A stretch of DNA of 64,000 nucleotides from Impatiens glandulifera (taxonomy: Eukaryota; Streptophyta; Magnoliopsida; Ericales; Balsaminaceae), in the NCBI RefSeq assembly GCF_907164915.1, contig NC_061866.1, positions 41,294,320 through 41,358,319 on the forward strand, in the 5' to 3' direction. The notes beneath the pieces are model-generated. The model was not told the origin of the DNA. It saw nothing but the letters and a program-made list of their open reading frames with translations, and searched no databases. Each line of letters opens with the position of its first letter. The stretch's first letter is position 1. The translations under genes and the position numbers were made by a program. This document shows, piece after piece, positions 10,216 to 23,594 of the stretch.

Positions 10216-10639
10216 TCACCAGTAACGAAACGTATGTCATCCCAATGTGAGCCTCGTAAGGTTTGGAGATGATGCAACTTAACATGGAAACATGCTCAAC
10301 AATGATGCATGCACCATCTACTACAAAAACATCATCATCTCAACAATATTGCCTTTAGCTTGAACTTGAATTTGTGATTTCATGTGTGGCATTTCTTAGG
10401 TCTATGTTTTTTTCTATCTAAATACATGAGTTATTTATATCTTATTTTTTTCAGTGTTGAACTTGTAACGTTGAATATTTTTTCAATGTTGAACTTGAAT
10501 AATTGTATGAATAATTTTTTAGTGTTGAACTTGTATGACTTGAGTTGTATAACTAGTATTTGAAGTTGAATAATTTTTCAGTATTGCTTAGATTTAATTT
10601 TAGAATTCACGTCATAGTATTTGAACTTGAATTGTACGG

Positions 10640-10745
10640 TGTGTCACGCGTATTGTATAATGCGTGATGCGAATTATACAATACGCGTGACGCATTATAC
10701 AATACACGCCACGCACTATACAACGCGTGTGACGCACTATACAAT
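10640..10745. repeat. MULE-3 terminal-side motif array
   Basis: Five copies of a GTGACGCACTATACAAT-type motif in alternating orientations, including TACAATACGCGTGACGCATT. They probably mark the right side of MULE-3. Confidence 0.7.
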
Positions 10746-10750
10746 TTGAT

Positions 10751-12879
10751 TGTAGTCTTTGTTCATTGTATTATGTGTTTATAATGTGATTTGACTACTA
10801 CCATTCAAAAAAATTTAAATCTTCTATTTGTTATCTTACAATTAAAATTAGGATTTGTCTAATTTTGATTATTAACCTTCCCACTTTTTAAACTTCTTAA
10901 TAAAATGGTATTAAACAATTTTACAAAAATAAATGCATAACCCAATTTGATTTTCAATATTGAAGTTTCACTTATATATCCTTAACTACTCTAGAATTGG
11001 TTTGCCTACTAACCTAGAAAAATATGAAATTTTATTTTGCTACCTTAATTTTAGTTTTAAAAAATATTAACAAAAATTATTTTTTAGTAAAAATATTTGA
11101 ACTCATAATTAAATAATTTTTTTATTTTTCATTCTGAAGCATTATGTTAAATATATATTTTTTTTAATTAGTAATTTAAATATATATTTATTTTAATAAT
11201 AATCCATGTCCTAGTCCGTGAACCAGCGTAGCTATAGCCCAGGTATCTGAATCAGTGAATATATTGATGAAACACTATTGAGCGTAGTCGAAGATTCAAA
11301 CGCAAAAGACGAGGACGAATCTTGGGTCCATCGGAGTTCGTTTATGCAATGGTGTCTCGTCTAAGAATTCTGAGTCTGTTTTTTTTATAATGAATTAGTA
11401 AAGGTGTAGAGAAGGATGGAAAAAGATCCTAGAATCAGTAATAAAAATAAGAATAAGAATAAGAATAAGAATAATAATAAAAAATTTATTATTAAACAAT
11501 TTATTGACTACTTTTATAAATGAATAAAAACTAATTATTTTTAAATTTCAAACAAACTAGACAAGGAATACTCCCGCTTCCTTCCAACACAAATTAATGT
11601 ATCAAATTTAATTTATACTAATATCTGATTAATTTAATTAAAAGTTTGAAAATTTTACTAATTAGTTTTTAAGTGAGATTTAATACTAATAGGTGTGATA
11701 CAAGCACATCATTAAATATTTGGTGTTGTTTAAAGATATGACATAATGTGATCAACTAAAAAGTACAAACAAAATAGATTTGAATTTATTTATATGAACA
11801 TTTTATCGTTCAATTTGAGTGCAAGTATGAAAAATAGAAAAACATGAAAGGATACTTACATATAAATTCTCATGTTTATACAATCAAACATACATACATA
11901 AAATTAAATTTATAAAAAAAACAAAAAACTAAAACAAACAATTAAATCACCACAATCTAAACTAAAAAAATATGTTAAATAGAACAAGACAAGCCAAATT
12001 TTGTTAAACAGACTAAAAAAAGTATTAAATTAGTCAAAATATGTTAAACAAGTAAAAAACATGTTAATTGATATATAACTAGTCAAATATTTTTTAAATG
12101 AGTTTAAAAAAATTGTATTAAATAAGTCAAAAATATGTTAAACAAATAAAATAGGTGTTAAACAGAAAAAAAAAATTAAAAAATAGTTTGAGTTATTCAT
12201 CCCATATCTGACACAATTCATACTCAAACCATATTATTGGGTTGAGTAAATTTAATTTGGGTTGAGTATTGTTTGGATAATATATGTTGGGTTTACCCAT
12301 TTGCACCATGCCCGTAATAATGTATTAACATATAATCTTTAGCTCGGTGAAAAAAATAATTTGGATTCGCCATTGCCGTGAACTTACCCTAGACCAACCC
12401 TGCCATCAAACGTTGCTTTATTTGAAATAAAACATTATCCCATTTGCAGCTATAGAAAAATATGTGGGTCTTCATTAAAGAATGAACAACTAACTTCTGA
12501 ATTGGAAATCCAAACACCTAGCTTCATTAATAACAAGAACTTTGTCGCAAATAATGTGTTGTGAAAAAATAATGAAAGGAAGAGAATGCATCATTTATAG
12601 CTTGTTTAATCTTTGGTTTTGGATAAAAAAATATTGTTAGATGAAAAATGAAGTCATTTGAGTTTTTAATTAATAAAATATATTTTTATATTTATAATTA
12701 ATAAAAATAAAGTAATGTATTGTAGTATATTAGTTGATAAAAATGATTTATTTAATTATTAGAATAATAGTATATGAAAATGATTTTTTTAATAAAAAAA
12801 ATTAGTAAAAATTTAAGAGAAAATAATATCAAACAAATTCAAAAAATAAAATGCCCGAATTGTCAAATTTCAAATTTGA
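10751..12879. other. AT-rich intergenic DNA
   Basis: I see no gene. There is an (AATAAG)n-like microsatellite at ~11440-11475 and loose repeats of TATGTTAAAC at ~11970-12160. A more GC-balanced piece at ~11205-11390 has no frame I recognise. Confidence 0.6.
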
Positions 12880-13330
12880 GGGCAATTGAGATTTTAGACA
12901 ATTTTTTTAAATCTTACAATTTGTGGTATTTATGTATGGTTAAAGTTATATAAAACGAGAGATTGTATTAACAATTTTAAACGTTTTTGACTTATTATTT
13001 ACATGACATTTATAAATAAATAAATAAAATACTTATGTCACTAATTTAACTACCGAATTTCAGCGAATTGAGAGTTTTGACTATTTATTTTTTGAATTTC
13101 GGTAGTCAAAATTCACAATACGCTAAATTTGGTAGTTAAATTAGTGGAATAATTTATTTTTATTTAGTTATAAATGAAATTTAAATAATAAGTCAACGAC
13201 GTTAAAAATCGTTAAGACAAAACAATCGTATAACTTTAACAATAAAGAACTTCAAATTATGAGGTTCAGAAGAAGATGGCTGAAATTCCAATTGATTCCC
13301 AATAAATAGTCTCAATTGACTTTAGGGTGT
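12880..13330. mobile_element. Hairpin MITE-like inverted repeat
   Basis: The left arm (…GACTTATTATTTACATGAC…CACTAATTTAACTACCGAA) is mirrored by the right arm (…TTAGTGGAATAATTTA…AATAATAAGTCAACGACG). The arms are ~190-210 bp, meet near 13080-13100, and the outer ends share CAATTGAGA. No coding capacity. Confidence 0.6.
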
Positions 13331-15346
13331 ATTTGGTAACCATGAAATTGGAATTGGAACGGTAGTTGGAGCAGTAATTTCAATTTTAAGATTAAGAATT
13401 AGAATCGAATGGAATTCAATCTAATATGTTTTTACAATTCTCAATTTCATCCTTTTTAGTTCGGAATTATAATTTCAAATATGTTTTTTATATTTTTTAA
13501 ATATAACATCTTATTATTTTATCATTTATAACAAAGTTAACCATTCTAATTATAATTTCAATAAAAAAAAACGTCACTCATTCAAAAATTAACACCTACT
13601 CGTCTTTTTATAGGATGAAATTGAAATTGAAATTGAAATTCTAATTCTATTTTTAATTTAAAAAAATTTAAAATTCAATTATTATGTTTGAAAATATTAT
13701 TATAAAATTCTAATTCAATTTTAATTTGTATGTTTGAAAAAACTATAATAAAAATAATTTAAAATATATTATCTGTATTATTAATATATTTGTTTGACAA
13801 AACTAATTAGGATAACTTAATTGTTATTTAGAGATCGATTATCATTAACAAAAAAAAATATCGTTTCGACATTTTAACTTACTAAATAAATACAAAAATC
13901 AGTTCGGTATATCAACTTTTAAATTAAAAAAAAATATCGGTTCAACATGTTAATTTTCTAAATAAATAAAAAATAGTTCGAAATGTTAATTTACTACATT
14001 TTTAAAAACAAATATAAGTTCGATATTTTAATTTCTTTCATTCAAAAAATAAATTATCGGTTCAACACCTTAACCGTGTTTTAAATGATAAAATAATAAG
14101 ATATTTTTATTCAGACAATATAAAAAAAATATTTGAAATTAAAATTCCAAATTTAAAAGAATAAAATTGATAATTATAAAAATAAGATAGTTTGAATTTC
14201 ATTGAAATTTTCTTAATCTTAAATAATTTATCAACTTAATTTTAATGGTTATAAAAAAAAAAAAAAAAGCTAAAAATATTCTTAACAATGATTTACTCTA
14301 CTTATCATCACCTCCCAATTCTCATTATTTCAATTTAAATAAGAATATTTTTATTTTTAAGTAAAAGTAGAATTTAAATTTGGTAAGACTTTGAATTTAA
14401 CCTTTTTTTTCCCTTCAATTAATAATTATATTTATAACTTTATGAATAAACTTCTAGATATTTTCTTAACAATTTTTCAGCATAAAATGAAATATAATAA
14501 TATTTTTGTGTACCACACAATGGCACATGTGAAGTGATGGTAACTAATTTGGCACATCTGTCACACCACCGTTATGTCTTCTTCAATTGTCATATAGTTT
14601 TGCAAGTTGAAAATATTAAATTTGATATCTACAAAATTGCATGAAAAATATGTATAAAGTGTTTTTGATTTGTTGGAAAATAAGTTGCAATTATAGGCAT
14701 CTAAACTTGGATGGAAAGTAATTTGTTATTTTTTATTGAAGTATGACGTGAGTCGTTTTTGTTACATGAGTTTCAAACGTTACATCGTGTTATTTTATAA
14801 TCGAACTTTGACATATTATAATTTTTGTTTGTGTTTTAAAAGTAATGACATATAATATATTTTGCTAGATGAAAAATAAAACAAACCAATAGTGTCCATG
14901 TCCCTATTATCTTACAGCCAACCACATAAAACCAGTCAAGTCTTGCTTTTTTTTCTTCCTTTTTATTGCTTCTCTATGGACGTACCATTTGAGTGGATGC
15001 ATGAAATTTAATGGAGATTGTTTTCTTCTAAAAGAACAAATCAGCCACAAGTTATTTAGATATTGTTACCATATATTTAAAAAAATATAGATTTTCTTTG
15101 TTTCTTTTAAATTAAATAGGGGAATGTATGAACACAAGTAAAAGGTATAAAAAAAAATTAAAATCAAAGTTCAATTGGTTGAAAAAGCTAGTACTATCGT
15201 ACAACGACATGCATATATATGAATATCGACACAATTCGAATGGCAAACCATATTACTCACATTGACTATAGGGCTAAATATAAAAATCTCGATATATTAT
15301 GGTCGGATGAGTTTATTTAAATAATCAAGTAAATTTGTCCCGGAAT
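13331..15346. other. AT-rich intergenic DNA 3' of AMT1
   Basis: No gene seen. The segment starting at 13320 (GTATTTGGTAACCATGAAAT) resembles ~28205-28360 and may be a dispersed repeat. Confidence 0.5.
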
Positions 15347-15584
15347 CAGGGGAGGAGCCAAGTACAAGCCGGCCGGCTACAGGGTAGCCCTAATTATCTT
15401 GTATATATTTATCAATAACGACGGTAAATCACCGTTGTTGATTATTTTTTGTCGTTAAAAAACACTATTGACAATAAACTTAGTTTATTTTGTTTGTTTA
15501 TTTGATATTATTATAAAGTAACCCGGATAGATTTTTTTATAAAAAATTAATCCGGGTAGGTTTCAAATCCTGGTTCCGCCCCTG
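15347..15584. mobile_element. hAT-like MITE (238 bp)
   Basis: Terminal repeats CAGGGGAGGAGCCA and, inverted, CAGGGGCGGAACCA. The 8-bp flanks are CCCGGAAT and TCCGCAAT (6 of 8 match), as expected for an old hAT insertion. The interior includes a small hairpin around AACGACGGTAAATCACCGTTG. Confidence 0.65.
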
Positions 15585-15758
15585 TCCGCAATAAAAATAT
15601 AATAATTAATATTACAATTAACGAATAAGATCCACAAAAAAAAGTTATTAAGTCCATAACTTCTCAACTGAAATTATACATTCACAACTTAATTTATAAT
15701 AGAAACATTAATTAATTACACATTAGTCTATACTTAAACCGACCCGGCCGGTTCAAAT

Positions 15759-17270
15759 TCAATTAACACCATTAGTAAATTGAACCCCATGTCTATTCGA
15801 ATCATTCTCATCTTCATAATAAGCATAAGCAAACCCGCCATGCCTAGTAAGATCCATACCCGCCATCTCATCTTCGGCCGAGATCCGAAGAAGTTTCAAT
15901 TTCTTAAGAATCAAAAAAAGCGGACCCATCGTAACACTAACCCACCCGAATATAACCAAAATCTCGACCACATTCGCCCCCAAAAGCCCCCACCCACCAC
16001 CCATCAATAACCCAAACGGCCGACCCACCTGACCCGGATACACTTCATTAACATACTTCTCTTCAGCAAACAAACCAGTAAATATAACACCCCAAGTACC
16101 ACACCCGCCATGAAGTTGGGCTGCCTCAAGCGGGTCATCAAATTTAAACCGCTCCGCCAATTTATTAAACCCGATTAAAACAAGAGACGCTATAAACCCA
16201 CATATAATAGCTGCCCATGGGTCAACCACGGAGCAACCGGCGGTTATCGCCGCGAAACCGCCTAGTAAACCGTTACAGACGTCGGTTACGTTCCAGTGGC
16301 CGGAGAGTAACCGTTTTATGAAGAGAGTTGTTAATCCGGCGGTGGATCCGGCTAGGGTTGTTGTCACGGCGGTTCTTCCGATCGCACTCCATTGACCGTA
16401 GGAAGATGGATTTGGATTTGATGTGTATTTCTTCAGGATTTGATTGAATGAACCTGGATTGAATCCATACCAACCGAACCAGAGAAGGAATGTACCAAGA
16501 ACAACGAGTGAAGCGCTATGTCCACGGAGAGCGATTGATCGACCGCTGCGATCGAATCGGCCGATTCTCGGTCCTTCAATTAGGGCACCGTATAAACCTG
16601 CGATTCCACCAACCATATGAACAACACCTGAGCCTGCGAAATCGATTACTCCAGATTTGAAAAGTAAGTTATCTGATTTGAAAGGGGAAGCCCAACCGGT
16701 TTCAGACCAGAACCAATGAGAAACTAAAGGATATACAAATCCAGTTAAGAACGATGAGTAAATCAAATAAGCAACGAATTGAGTTCTTTCAGCTATAGAT
16801 CCACTTGTTATACCCGCAGCGGCGATAGCAAACGCCCATTGATATAAGAAATTGCTGTAATCTAGTTTCTCGTTAGGAAATGAATGTAGAGCGAAGTTAT
16901 GATGACCGATGAACTCATTTGCTGTTCCGTTTGATTGAACGCCGAACGCGAAGGCGAAACCGAAGAGGTAGTATGAGATTGCTCCGGTGGCGGCGTCGAG
17001 GACGTTTGTGAGCATGATGTTCATTGTGTTTTTTGCTCGGACGGAGCCGGCGCAGAGCATTGCGAAGCCGAGTTGCATTGAGAATACGAGGTAGGCGGAG
17101 AAAAGGAGATAGGTTGAATCTACGGCGTAGGTTGTGTCAGTGAAACGACTTGAAAAGGAATCTAGTCGATTGCAGATATAGGCGGCGGCGGCGACGGCGC
17201 CGGAAGAGTCAGTTGTGTTGGTGCTGAATAATCCGGCGAGTTTTTCCGGCGAGCATGTTGAGAGCTCCAT
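15759..17270 (-). CDS. AMT1: Ammonium transporter, AMT1 family (AMT1;2-like)
   Basis: A single 503-residue frame without introns, the usual length for plant AMT1 (about 500). It carries the AMT signature [16 protein letters not shown], a second conserved His in [10 protein letters not shown], the block [20 protein letters not shown], and about eleven membrane helices. The C-terminus has [20 protein letters not shown], the cytosolic trans-activation segment whose Thr is phosphorylated in characterised AMT1 proteins to close the trimer. Known family function: high-affinity ammonium uptake across the plasma membrane as a trimer. Start choice: ATG 17270 gives the expected short outside N-terminus with family-like CSPEKLAGL. 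The gene looks intact and isolated, with repeats on both sides. From recalled sequence it is closest to AMT1;2; paralogue number is less certain than family. Confidence 0.97.
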   Translation of the reverse strand: MELSTCSPEKLAGLFSTNTTDSSGAVAAAAYICNRLDSFSSRFTDTTYAVDSTYLLFSAYLVFSMQLGFAMLCAGSVRAKNTMNIMLTNVLDAATGAISYYLFGFAFAFGVQSNGTANEFIGHHNFALHSFPNEKLDYSNFLYQWAFAIAAAGITSGSIAERTQFVAYLIYSSFLTGFVYPLVSHWFWSETGWASPFKSDNLLFKSGVIDFAGSGVVHMVGGIAGLYGALIEGPRIGRFDRSGRSIALRGHSASLVVLGTFLLWFGWYGFNPGSFNQILKKYTSNPNPSSYGQWSAIGRTAVTTTLAGSTAGLTTLFIKRLLSGHWNVTDVCNGLLGGFAAITAGCSVVDPWAAIICGFIASLVLIGFNKLAERFKFDDPLEAAQLHGGCGTWGVIFTGLFAEEKYVNEVYPGQVGRPFGLLMGGGWGLLGANVVEILVIFGWVSVTMGPLFLILKKLKLLRISAEDEMAGMDLTRHGGFAYAYYEDENDSNRHGVQFTNGVN

Positions 17271-17353
17271 TGATATTTTCAGTCTGTTGCAGGTGGGTGG
17301 TAGTGAGCAAAAGAGATGAAGTAGAATCCTATTTGAATGAATGGTTGAAGTAA

Positions 17354-17365
17354 CATTTTATAAAT
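17354..17365 (-). promoter_or_regulatory. Candidate TATA box of AMT1
   Basis: Minus-strand ATTTATAAAATG lies ~85-95 bp upstream of the AMT1 ATG. This would give a short leader of about 50-60 bases. Position and sequence are its only support. Confidence 0.4.
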
Positions 17366-17369
17366 TATT

Positions 17370-18140
17370 TTTAAATTATTAAAATATTTTCACTTTATTT
17401 TCTATAGTATTTTTAAAATTTTAGGTATCACATAATTTAAAAAATCAAATCGAAACAATTAATATATATTTTTTTAAGTAAAATGTTCAAAAATTTAAGA
17501 TTTGACTTTTTAAGTCATTAATATTTATTCTTTATAACTATATATTAAATATTTTGTTTATATAGTCACATGTTATTAATGATGATATTAATTCTGATTA
17601 CATTTAATTTTAATAATATTTTAATAAATAAAATAAAATATTTTATTTTATTTAATTAATAAAATATTGAAAAATATAATTTGTTTAAAGACAACGAAAA
17701 GAAATTAACCTCAGACAAAATTAAAATATAGAAAGACAAACAAAGAAAATAAATTTCAAAAACAAAATATAAATTGCACTTAAATTTTTAAGAAAGACTA
17801 TACAACCTTCTCAAACAATAATGAGATAGATTTTTAAGTTTTAAATAATGTCATAATAATGGATTATATGCATTGGTTGATATAATTACTAAAAGTGGGA
17901 CAATATATTTATAGTTAAATAGTCGAACAAAAAATAATAAAAATAATAATTCAGACACGTCAAATATAATGTCTCAATTCAAACCTCTCAATAACTATCA
18001 AGAGACTGAGACATCATTCATTGAATTTCCACTCATGCTCTAAAAAGACTGTAAGTCGTTCCACGACAATGATGCAGAAGAAAGTGAGACGTCGTTTCAA
18101 CCTCTATATAAAACACATTAGACAATGAATAAAGTTATCC
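17370..18140. other. AT-rich upstream region of AMT1
   Basis: No gene or clear element. It may hold distal regulatory sequence of AMT1. Confidence 0.5.
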
Positions 18141-18144
18141 CATC

Positions 18145-18285
18145 TTTTAGCCTATCGACAACAAGAGTTGAATATTCTCAACCTCCTTAAGAGGTCCTGA
18201 GTTCGAGCTCGCGAAAAGACAAGTTCTGCATTTTGTTAATTAGTTAAATGTGTTTGCGGATTATGTGTTTAACCCTATTGTGGTC
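18145..18285 (+). mobile_element. tRNA-derived SINE head 1
   Basis: A box A-like TTAGCCTATCGACAACAAG is followed at the expected distance by a box B-like GAGTTCGAGCTC. This is the layout of a plant tRNA-derived SINE promoter. It cannot fold as a tRNA gene. Confidence 0.45.
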
Positions 18286-18297
18286 ACATTTTTTACC

Positions 18298-18425
18298 CCA
18301 CCAAGGTAGCCTAGTGGTAAACGTTGGCTTAAAGACCAAAAGATCACGAGTTCAAATTTATCTAGAAGCGTTTTGAGTTTAAACGGAAGATTATGGTTGT
18401 GGAATGTCATGTTAGTTCTTCTTTA
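18298..18425 (+). mobile_element. tRNA-derived SINE head 2
   Basis: A good box A (TAGCCTAGTGGTAAACG) and box B (GAGTTCAAAT) about 30 bp apart, following CCACCAAGG. The same head occurs inverted at ~44345-44415, so it is a dispersed family. Confidence 0.6.
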
Positions 18426-18578
18426 ATTTCAAAAAAAATTTTATTAAAATTTTCAATTTTTTCTCCCTTTAAGGATTTCAAACTTTTTTTAATCATAATT
18501 CTATCATATTTTTAGTATTAAGAGATTTCTAATAATAAAATAAAATGTATTATAAAATAGAAAAGAGGAGTATTAGTT

Positions 18579-18581
<3 letters not shown>

Positions 18582-18617
<36 letters not shown>
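18582..18617. repeat. (TA)n microsatellite
   Basis: About 16 uninterrupted TA dinucleotides. Confidence 0.95.
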
Positions 18618-18620
<3 letters not shown>

Positions 18621-19595
18621 TTGATTAAAAATTATAATTTAATATACAAATTAAAAAAATATTAGTATTTATTTTAATTACTTTTTATTTAATATTGAAT
18701 ATATTAAATTTATTAATTAATTATATCAAACAATTTTAAATACTAAGTATTTAAAATTTAAATATTCTTATTTGTTAATTCAATTTTTATCTCTAAATAT
18801 ATAAGTTATTAAATACTTAAAAATTATATATTAATTTTTAATTTCATCCTACACTGTCTTAGTTTATAATAAAATAATAAAAATTTATTTAATAAAAAAC
18901 ATTTATAAATTCAAAGGCTGTATTACTTATTTTCTCTATCAACTTTAATTCCTATCTCTCCACTGGAAATAATTTAAAAACAAATTATTGTGATACAGCC
19001 AATTCTAATATATTTTTTGTAATAAAATGTTCAGAAGATAAGAGTTTGACTTTTCTATATGCCATTAATAGTTAATTCTTTATAACCATATATTAAATAT
19101 TTTGTTTATATAGTTGCATGTTATTAATGATGCTATAAATACTAATTACATTAAATAGATAATTTAAAAAATATAATATTTTAGTTATTTTAAAAGATAA
19201 TAATAAAATATATAAACAAATGCAATTAATACTTAATTTTAATTTATTTGATTTGGTGGTTAATTTATTTTATATTGTGTAATCTTACAAAAACAAATAT
19301 AACCTTTTAACCAAATAAACTAATAAAATTAGAATTCTGGATCCGATTTCATAAATAGAGTATAGAAAGTAGATGAAATTTCAATAAAAATTATCATTTA
19401 TTATATAATAATATAACATTATGTTTCCCTCCATTAAAAATTAAATACTAATAAAGCATATTAAGTGAACCATCACTATACAATTTGTATAATTTATTCA
19501 TATAGGAAAAATAAATATTCATAAGTCAATTTTGGAAAATTTGATTAAATGCCCATCATTATACGCCTAATTTAAAAAGTAGCCCGTCCTATATT
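18618..19595. other. Very AT-rich intergenic DNA
   Basis: No gene. Bases ~19240-19330 weakly resemble the middle of the Helitrons at 6.7-7.6 kb. A piece at ~19060-19140 resembles ~17510-17590. Confidence 0.5.
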
Positions 19596-19599
19596 TCTA

Positions 19600-20508
19600 C
19601 CCCTTAATTAACTCCAAAATTACTTATTTATTCTATCACTTTTATATATTTACCTTTCTTATTATATTTATTTTATTTATTTATTTTAGTTAATTATTAA
19701 TTTTTTTTATTAAATATGATTAATTAATTAATTTTTAATAAGTTTTTTAACTTTATTTATTTAATTAAAAATACAAAAAATATTATTATTTTTATATTAT
19801 AATTATTTAAAATATATTAAATATTGAAATGTGTACTAATTTAATAAAATATAAATATTTAATATTTTATTATATTAATTATATATATATATATTTTAAA
19901 ATACTTATAAAAATTAATTTTTTTATAAATAAAATTATCTAACAAATAAATAAGATAAAGTCTTTAATATATTATATATTAATAATTAGTCAAATTAAAT
20001 ATAATGTTTTACTTAATAATATATACGATAACATTGCATAATATTTTTAATAATATTTTTTATTAAAATATTTCATATCTAATTTTTTAAAATATTTATT
20101 TTATATAAAATTATTATTTTATTTTAATTAATTTATTATAATTTTATTATTAATATATTATATTTAAAATTAATTATATATCTTTTAGATTTCTTATCTT
20201 TTAATTTCTTAATATTAAGTATTTTAATATATATATATATATTAAAATATAATAAAATATTAAATATTTATATTTTATTAAATTAAGACACATATTTTAT
20301 ATATTTTAAACAATTATAATATAAAAATAATTATATTTTGTATTTTTAACTAAATAAATAAAATAGAAAAAAATATTTAAAATTAATTAATTATATTTAA
20401 TGATAAAAACTTAATAATTAAATAAAATAAATAAAATAAATAAGATAAGAAAATAAATATATAAAAATGATAGAGATACATAAGTAATTTTGGAGTTAAT
20501 TAAAGATT
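19600..20508. repeat. ~0.9 kb AT-rich inverted repeat (long hairpin)
   Basis: The left arm starts CTTAATTAACTCCAAAATTA and the right arm ends TAATTTTGGAGTTAATTAAA. The arms, ~330-400 bp each, correspond base by base with scattered changes and meet near 20030-20080. Probably a foldback or MITE-type element; no ORF. It directly abuts the left end of MULE-2. Confidence 0.7.
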
Positions 20509-20529
20509 GGAGCGGGGGTGGGAAAACTA

Positions 20530-20990
20530 ATTTGCTTTAAAAAAAGGCCCACGGATAAACCTTGCAAAAAGGGCCTTTTGCCATGTGAAATGTCGTTCAT
20601 ACCCCGATAACACATTTACGGTTGATGTGCGAACATTACAAATGCGAGAATCATGTAATACTCGCACATCATCATGCGAGAATTACAAGATTCTCGCACA
20701 TCATCATGCGAGCATTACACGATTCTCACACATCGTATAATGATTGCACATCAGAGTATAAATTCTAATTCTAATTTTACCCTCATTTTAATACGTTTCA
20801 AATTCGATTTCTCCACTCTCCATGACTCCACTCTCCAACGTCTCATTTCAACCTGCACCACTTCAATCGAGAATCGTCCGTCCGTTCGTCCGTCTCGTTT
20901 CATCATCGGTCGTCAGTCTGTCCTTCCGTCCGTGTCGTCGTTCTATTACAGGTCAGTTTAGGGTTGTGTAATGTTCTTATTAATGGATAA
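20530..20990 (+). repeat. MULE-2 left terminal inverted repeat
   Basis: The outer half carries four to five tandem CATGCGAGAATTACAAGATT-type motifs. The inner half looks like a transcribed leader ending at a splice-donor-like ACAG|GTCAGT. Its inverse is at 24070-24530. Confidence 0.75.
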
Positions 20991-21382
20991 CTTAAATGTA
21001 TGCTTATATATTGATGAATAATCCTTACTCTTTAGGGTATTTGTAGCTTTTAGGATTTATCTGTTTATATTGATTGTATATGGTATATGTATCCGCATCA
21101 GTTCACTCACGAGCATTGTATATTCACGAGCATTGTATATTCACGAACATTGTATATTCTAATGTTGCTTAGTTTTTCCAATGTTGGGTTTATGTGTAAT
21201 ATTATGGTTATTGTTAACTTACGATTATTGTATATTCTCAACTCTATTCGTTCAAGTTAAGCAGCTGAAGACCCATGACTCTTCGTTCTCAAATCGGTTC
21301 TCAAATGGTACGTTTATTTTATGTGAACCAATAACAGAACATTTCAATACGCATATAATCATTGAAATGTTTTCAATTGCAG

Positions 21383-23594
21383 CTCAAGTACTTCTTTACC
21401 TTGATGGAGAGTGGAAAATTACGGATTGTAATACTCATTTTGTTCCAAAGTCAACCAGAGGTTTGAATGTTCCCCTAAATTTTACATATGCTAAATTAGT
21501 TGATATGATCTATTCTGCTACTAATGTTGATAAATCTAGATATGATTTATTGCTTCAAACCAAGTATAATACTCCGGGTATGGATGACAAATTTTCCTAT
21601 ATAACTGATACCAAACAAGATATGGATGTGAAGTTCTTTTTACTTGAAACCTCGATATCACTCCACCATCGCATTGCATTGTGTGTATCTTTAGTAGAGA
21701 ATTCACTACCTAGAAACCCAACAAACCCAACTCAAGAAAAGTGTAGTGGTTCCAGCAATTGATGATCCTGACGTATTCCTAAAGTTTCAGCAGCAGGAGA
21801 CTGTCTTTGAAACTCAAAATGACATAAAAGAAGACCCATGTTTGCGTCTGAATGAGGGGGTTGATGATTGGGTTCCTAGTACACAACCAAACAATGCTTG
21901 GGTTGCTAGTACCCAATAAAGCTGCAGTGATTAGGTTGCTAATAACATACCAAGTAGTGAAAATCCGATACTTGAGGCATTAACTTGCAAAATCGGATTG
22001 GAAGTCAGTAAGTTGTTTGAGAATAAAAAAGAACTTCAACCGAGGTTACATAAATATGCGATGAATAATCATTTTGAATTCAAAGTTGAGAAGTCAAAAA
22101 AAATATTTGGGTGGTTAGATGTTTGGATCAGAATTGCAAGTGGAGATTGCGTGTTGTGAAAGGAAAATCCTCGGAAATGTTTGAGATTCGGAAATTTGTG
22201 AAAGATCATACATGTTCAATTGTGACGAGGCAAGAAAATAAAAGGCAAGCAGCATCATGGGTTTTAAGAGAATGCATGAAGAGCAAGTACATGGACCATC
22301 ACCATGACCACATGCCCAAAAAAATAATGGAAGACATGCAGAGAACTTATGGAATAAAGATGACTTATAACAAACTTGGAGGTCCAAGGAAAAGGCCCTA
22401 ATGGCGGTGCGAAGAACTGTAGAGGATTCCTATGGTAAATTGCCATCATACTTGTACATATTGGAGAAGAATAACCTGGGTATCATAACAGACATCAAGA
22501 CGGATGAGCTTGGCCATTTCAGGTATATGTTCATGTCCCTAGCTAAGCCTCTCAATTAGGGGTTTCAAAGCCTCTTGTTGTCCGATATTGTGCGTTGATG
22601 TCAGTTATCTTAAGCACAATGTTGGAGGTCAGCTATTGGTGGCGATAACATTAGATGCAAATGAACAACTACATCATGTTGCATTCAGCGTTGTTGATTA
22701 AGAGAATAACAACTCCTGGACTTATTTCATGCAAAAACTTAGAGATGCAATTGAATTAGTTGATGATTTCGTCTTCGTATCCGATAAAAACCCAAGCATC
22801 GCCAATGCCTTGTGCTTAGTTTTTCCAGAAGCATATCACGGTGCATGTACATATCACATAAATATGAATATTATGGCCAAATTTAAAACTGATCACTACC
22901 ACTTAGAATTTGATTTGACTTCTCGTGTATACACAATCTCGCAGTTTAATCGGCATTTTGACAAGATCAATGCTAAGGACCCTCGTATTTTCATGTATTT
23001 GGAAGATATTGGGTTGGAGAGATGGAGTCGTGCCTTTTTCCCCGGTAAACGATACAATCAAATGACAAGCAATTATGCCGAGAGCTTTAATAGTCAAAGT
23101 AGGGAGGCTAGAAAGTATCCCATAACAACCTTAGATAATTATTTAAGATTCACAATACAAGAATGATTTAATAATTGAAGAGAAAAAACGTCCAATCATA
23201 AGGAACGTTTATCTCATTATTATAAAAAGTTCTTACGTGATCAAGCTGAGAAGACCAAATTATATAACGTCAATCCATTTAACCGATTCGAGTTTATGTG
23301 CATGACGGTGAATCTGATTTTAAAGTTGACTTCAAAGGATTGACTTGTAGTTGTAGGGTATTTGATGTATCTGGTCTTCCTTGCACTCATGCCCTGGCTG
23401 CTGCCCGTACCCGTAAATTGGATGCTTATAAATTCTGCTCAAGGTAACGATTTGCTGTTGAATCTATCTAACTAACTAACAAATTGCTCACATGTTCAAT
23501 TATTATCTTTTTCAGGTATTACTCAATTGAATCGTGGATCAATGCATATGCGGAGACATGCATTAATGTTCATCGTCTCATCAACATCATGTAA
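21383..23594 (+). pseudogene. mudrA-type transposase of MULE-2 (multiple stops and frameshifts)
   Basis: After a splice-acceptor-like TTTTCAATTGCAG at 21382, a PB1-like domain (…LDGEWKITDC…LNVPLNFTY…) parallels that of MULE-1. Then follow MuDR N-terminal (NCKWRLRVVKGK), DDE (Asp in FVSDKNPS) and NYAESFNS blocks, a SWIM finger (CSCRVFDVSGLPCTHAL) and a spliced tail ending TAA at 23594. At least five disabling changes are visible, among them TGA at ~21760, a frameshift near 22380, stops near 22557 and 22700, and TGG to TGA near 23164. No zinc-knuckle exon and no Ulp1 gene are seen. It is clearly older than MULE-1. Confidence 0.85.

Larger units (their letters stand above)
7605..10750. mobile_element. 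MULE-3: decayed Mutator-like element
   Basis: A transposase C-terminal relic (8696-9370) is flanked by arrays of family-specific motifs (GTTCGTGATGCGAATTGTAT and inverted forms) at 7771-8620, 9120-9220 and 10640-10745. It has the same architecture as MULE-1 and MULE-2 but different motif sequences. The exact ends are not resolved. Confidence 0.55.

Noticed and set aside
18298..18425. Possible tRNA gene
   Set aside because: Boxes A and B are present but no acceptor stem or anticodon arm; fits a SINE head.
20674..20961. 95-codon frame in the MULE-2 left TIR
   Set aside because: It lies in terminal repeats and leader and its inverted copy at the other end is not open in the same way.
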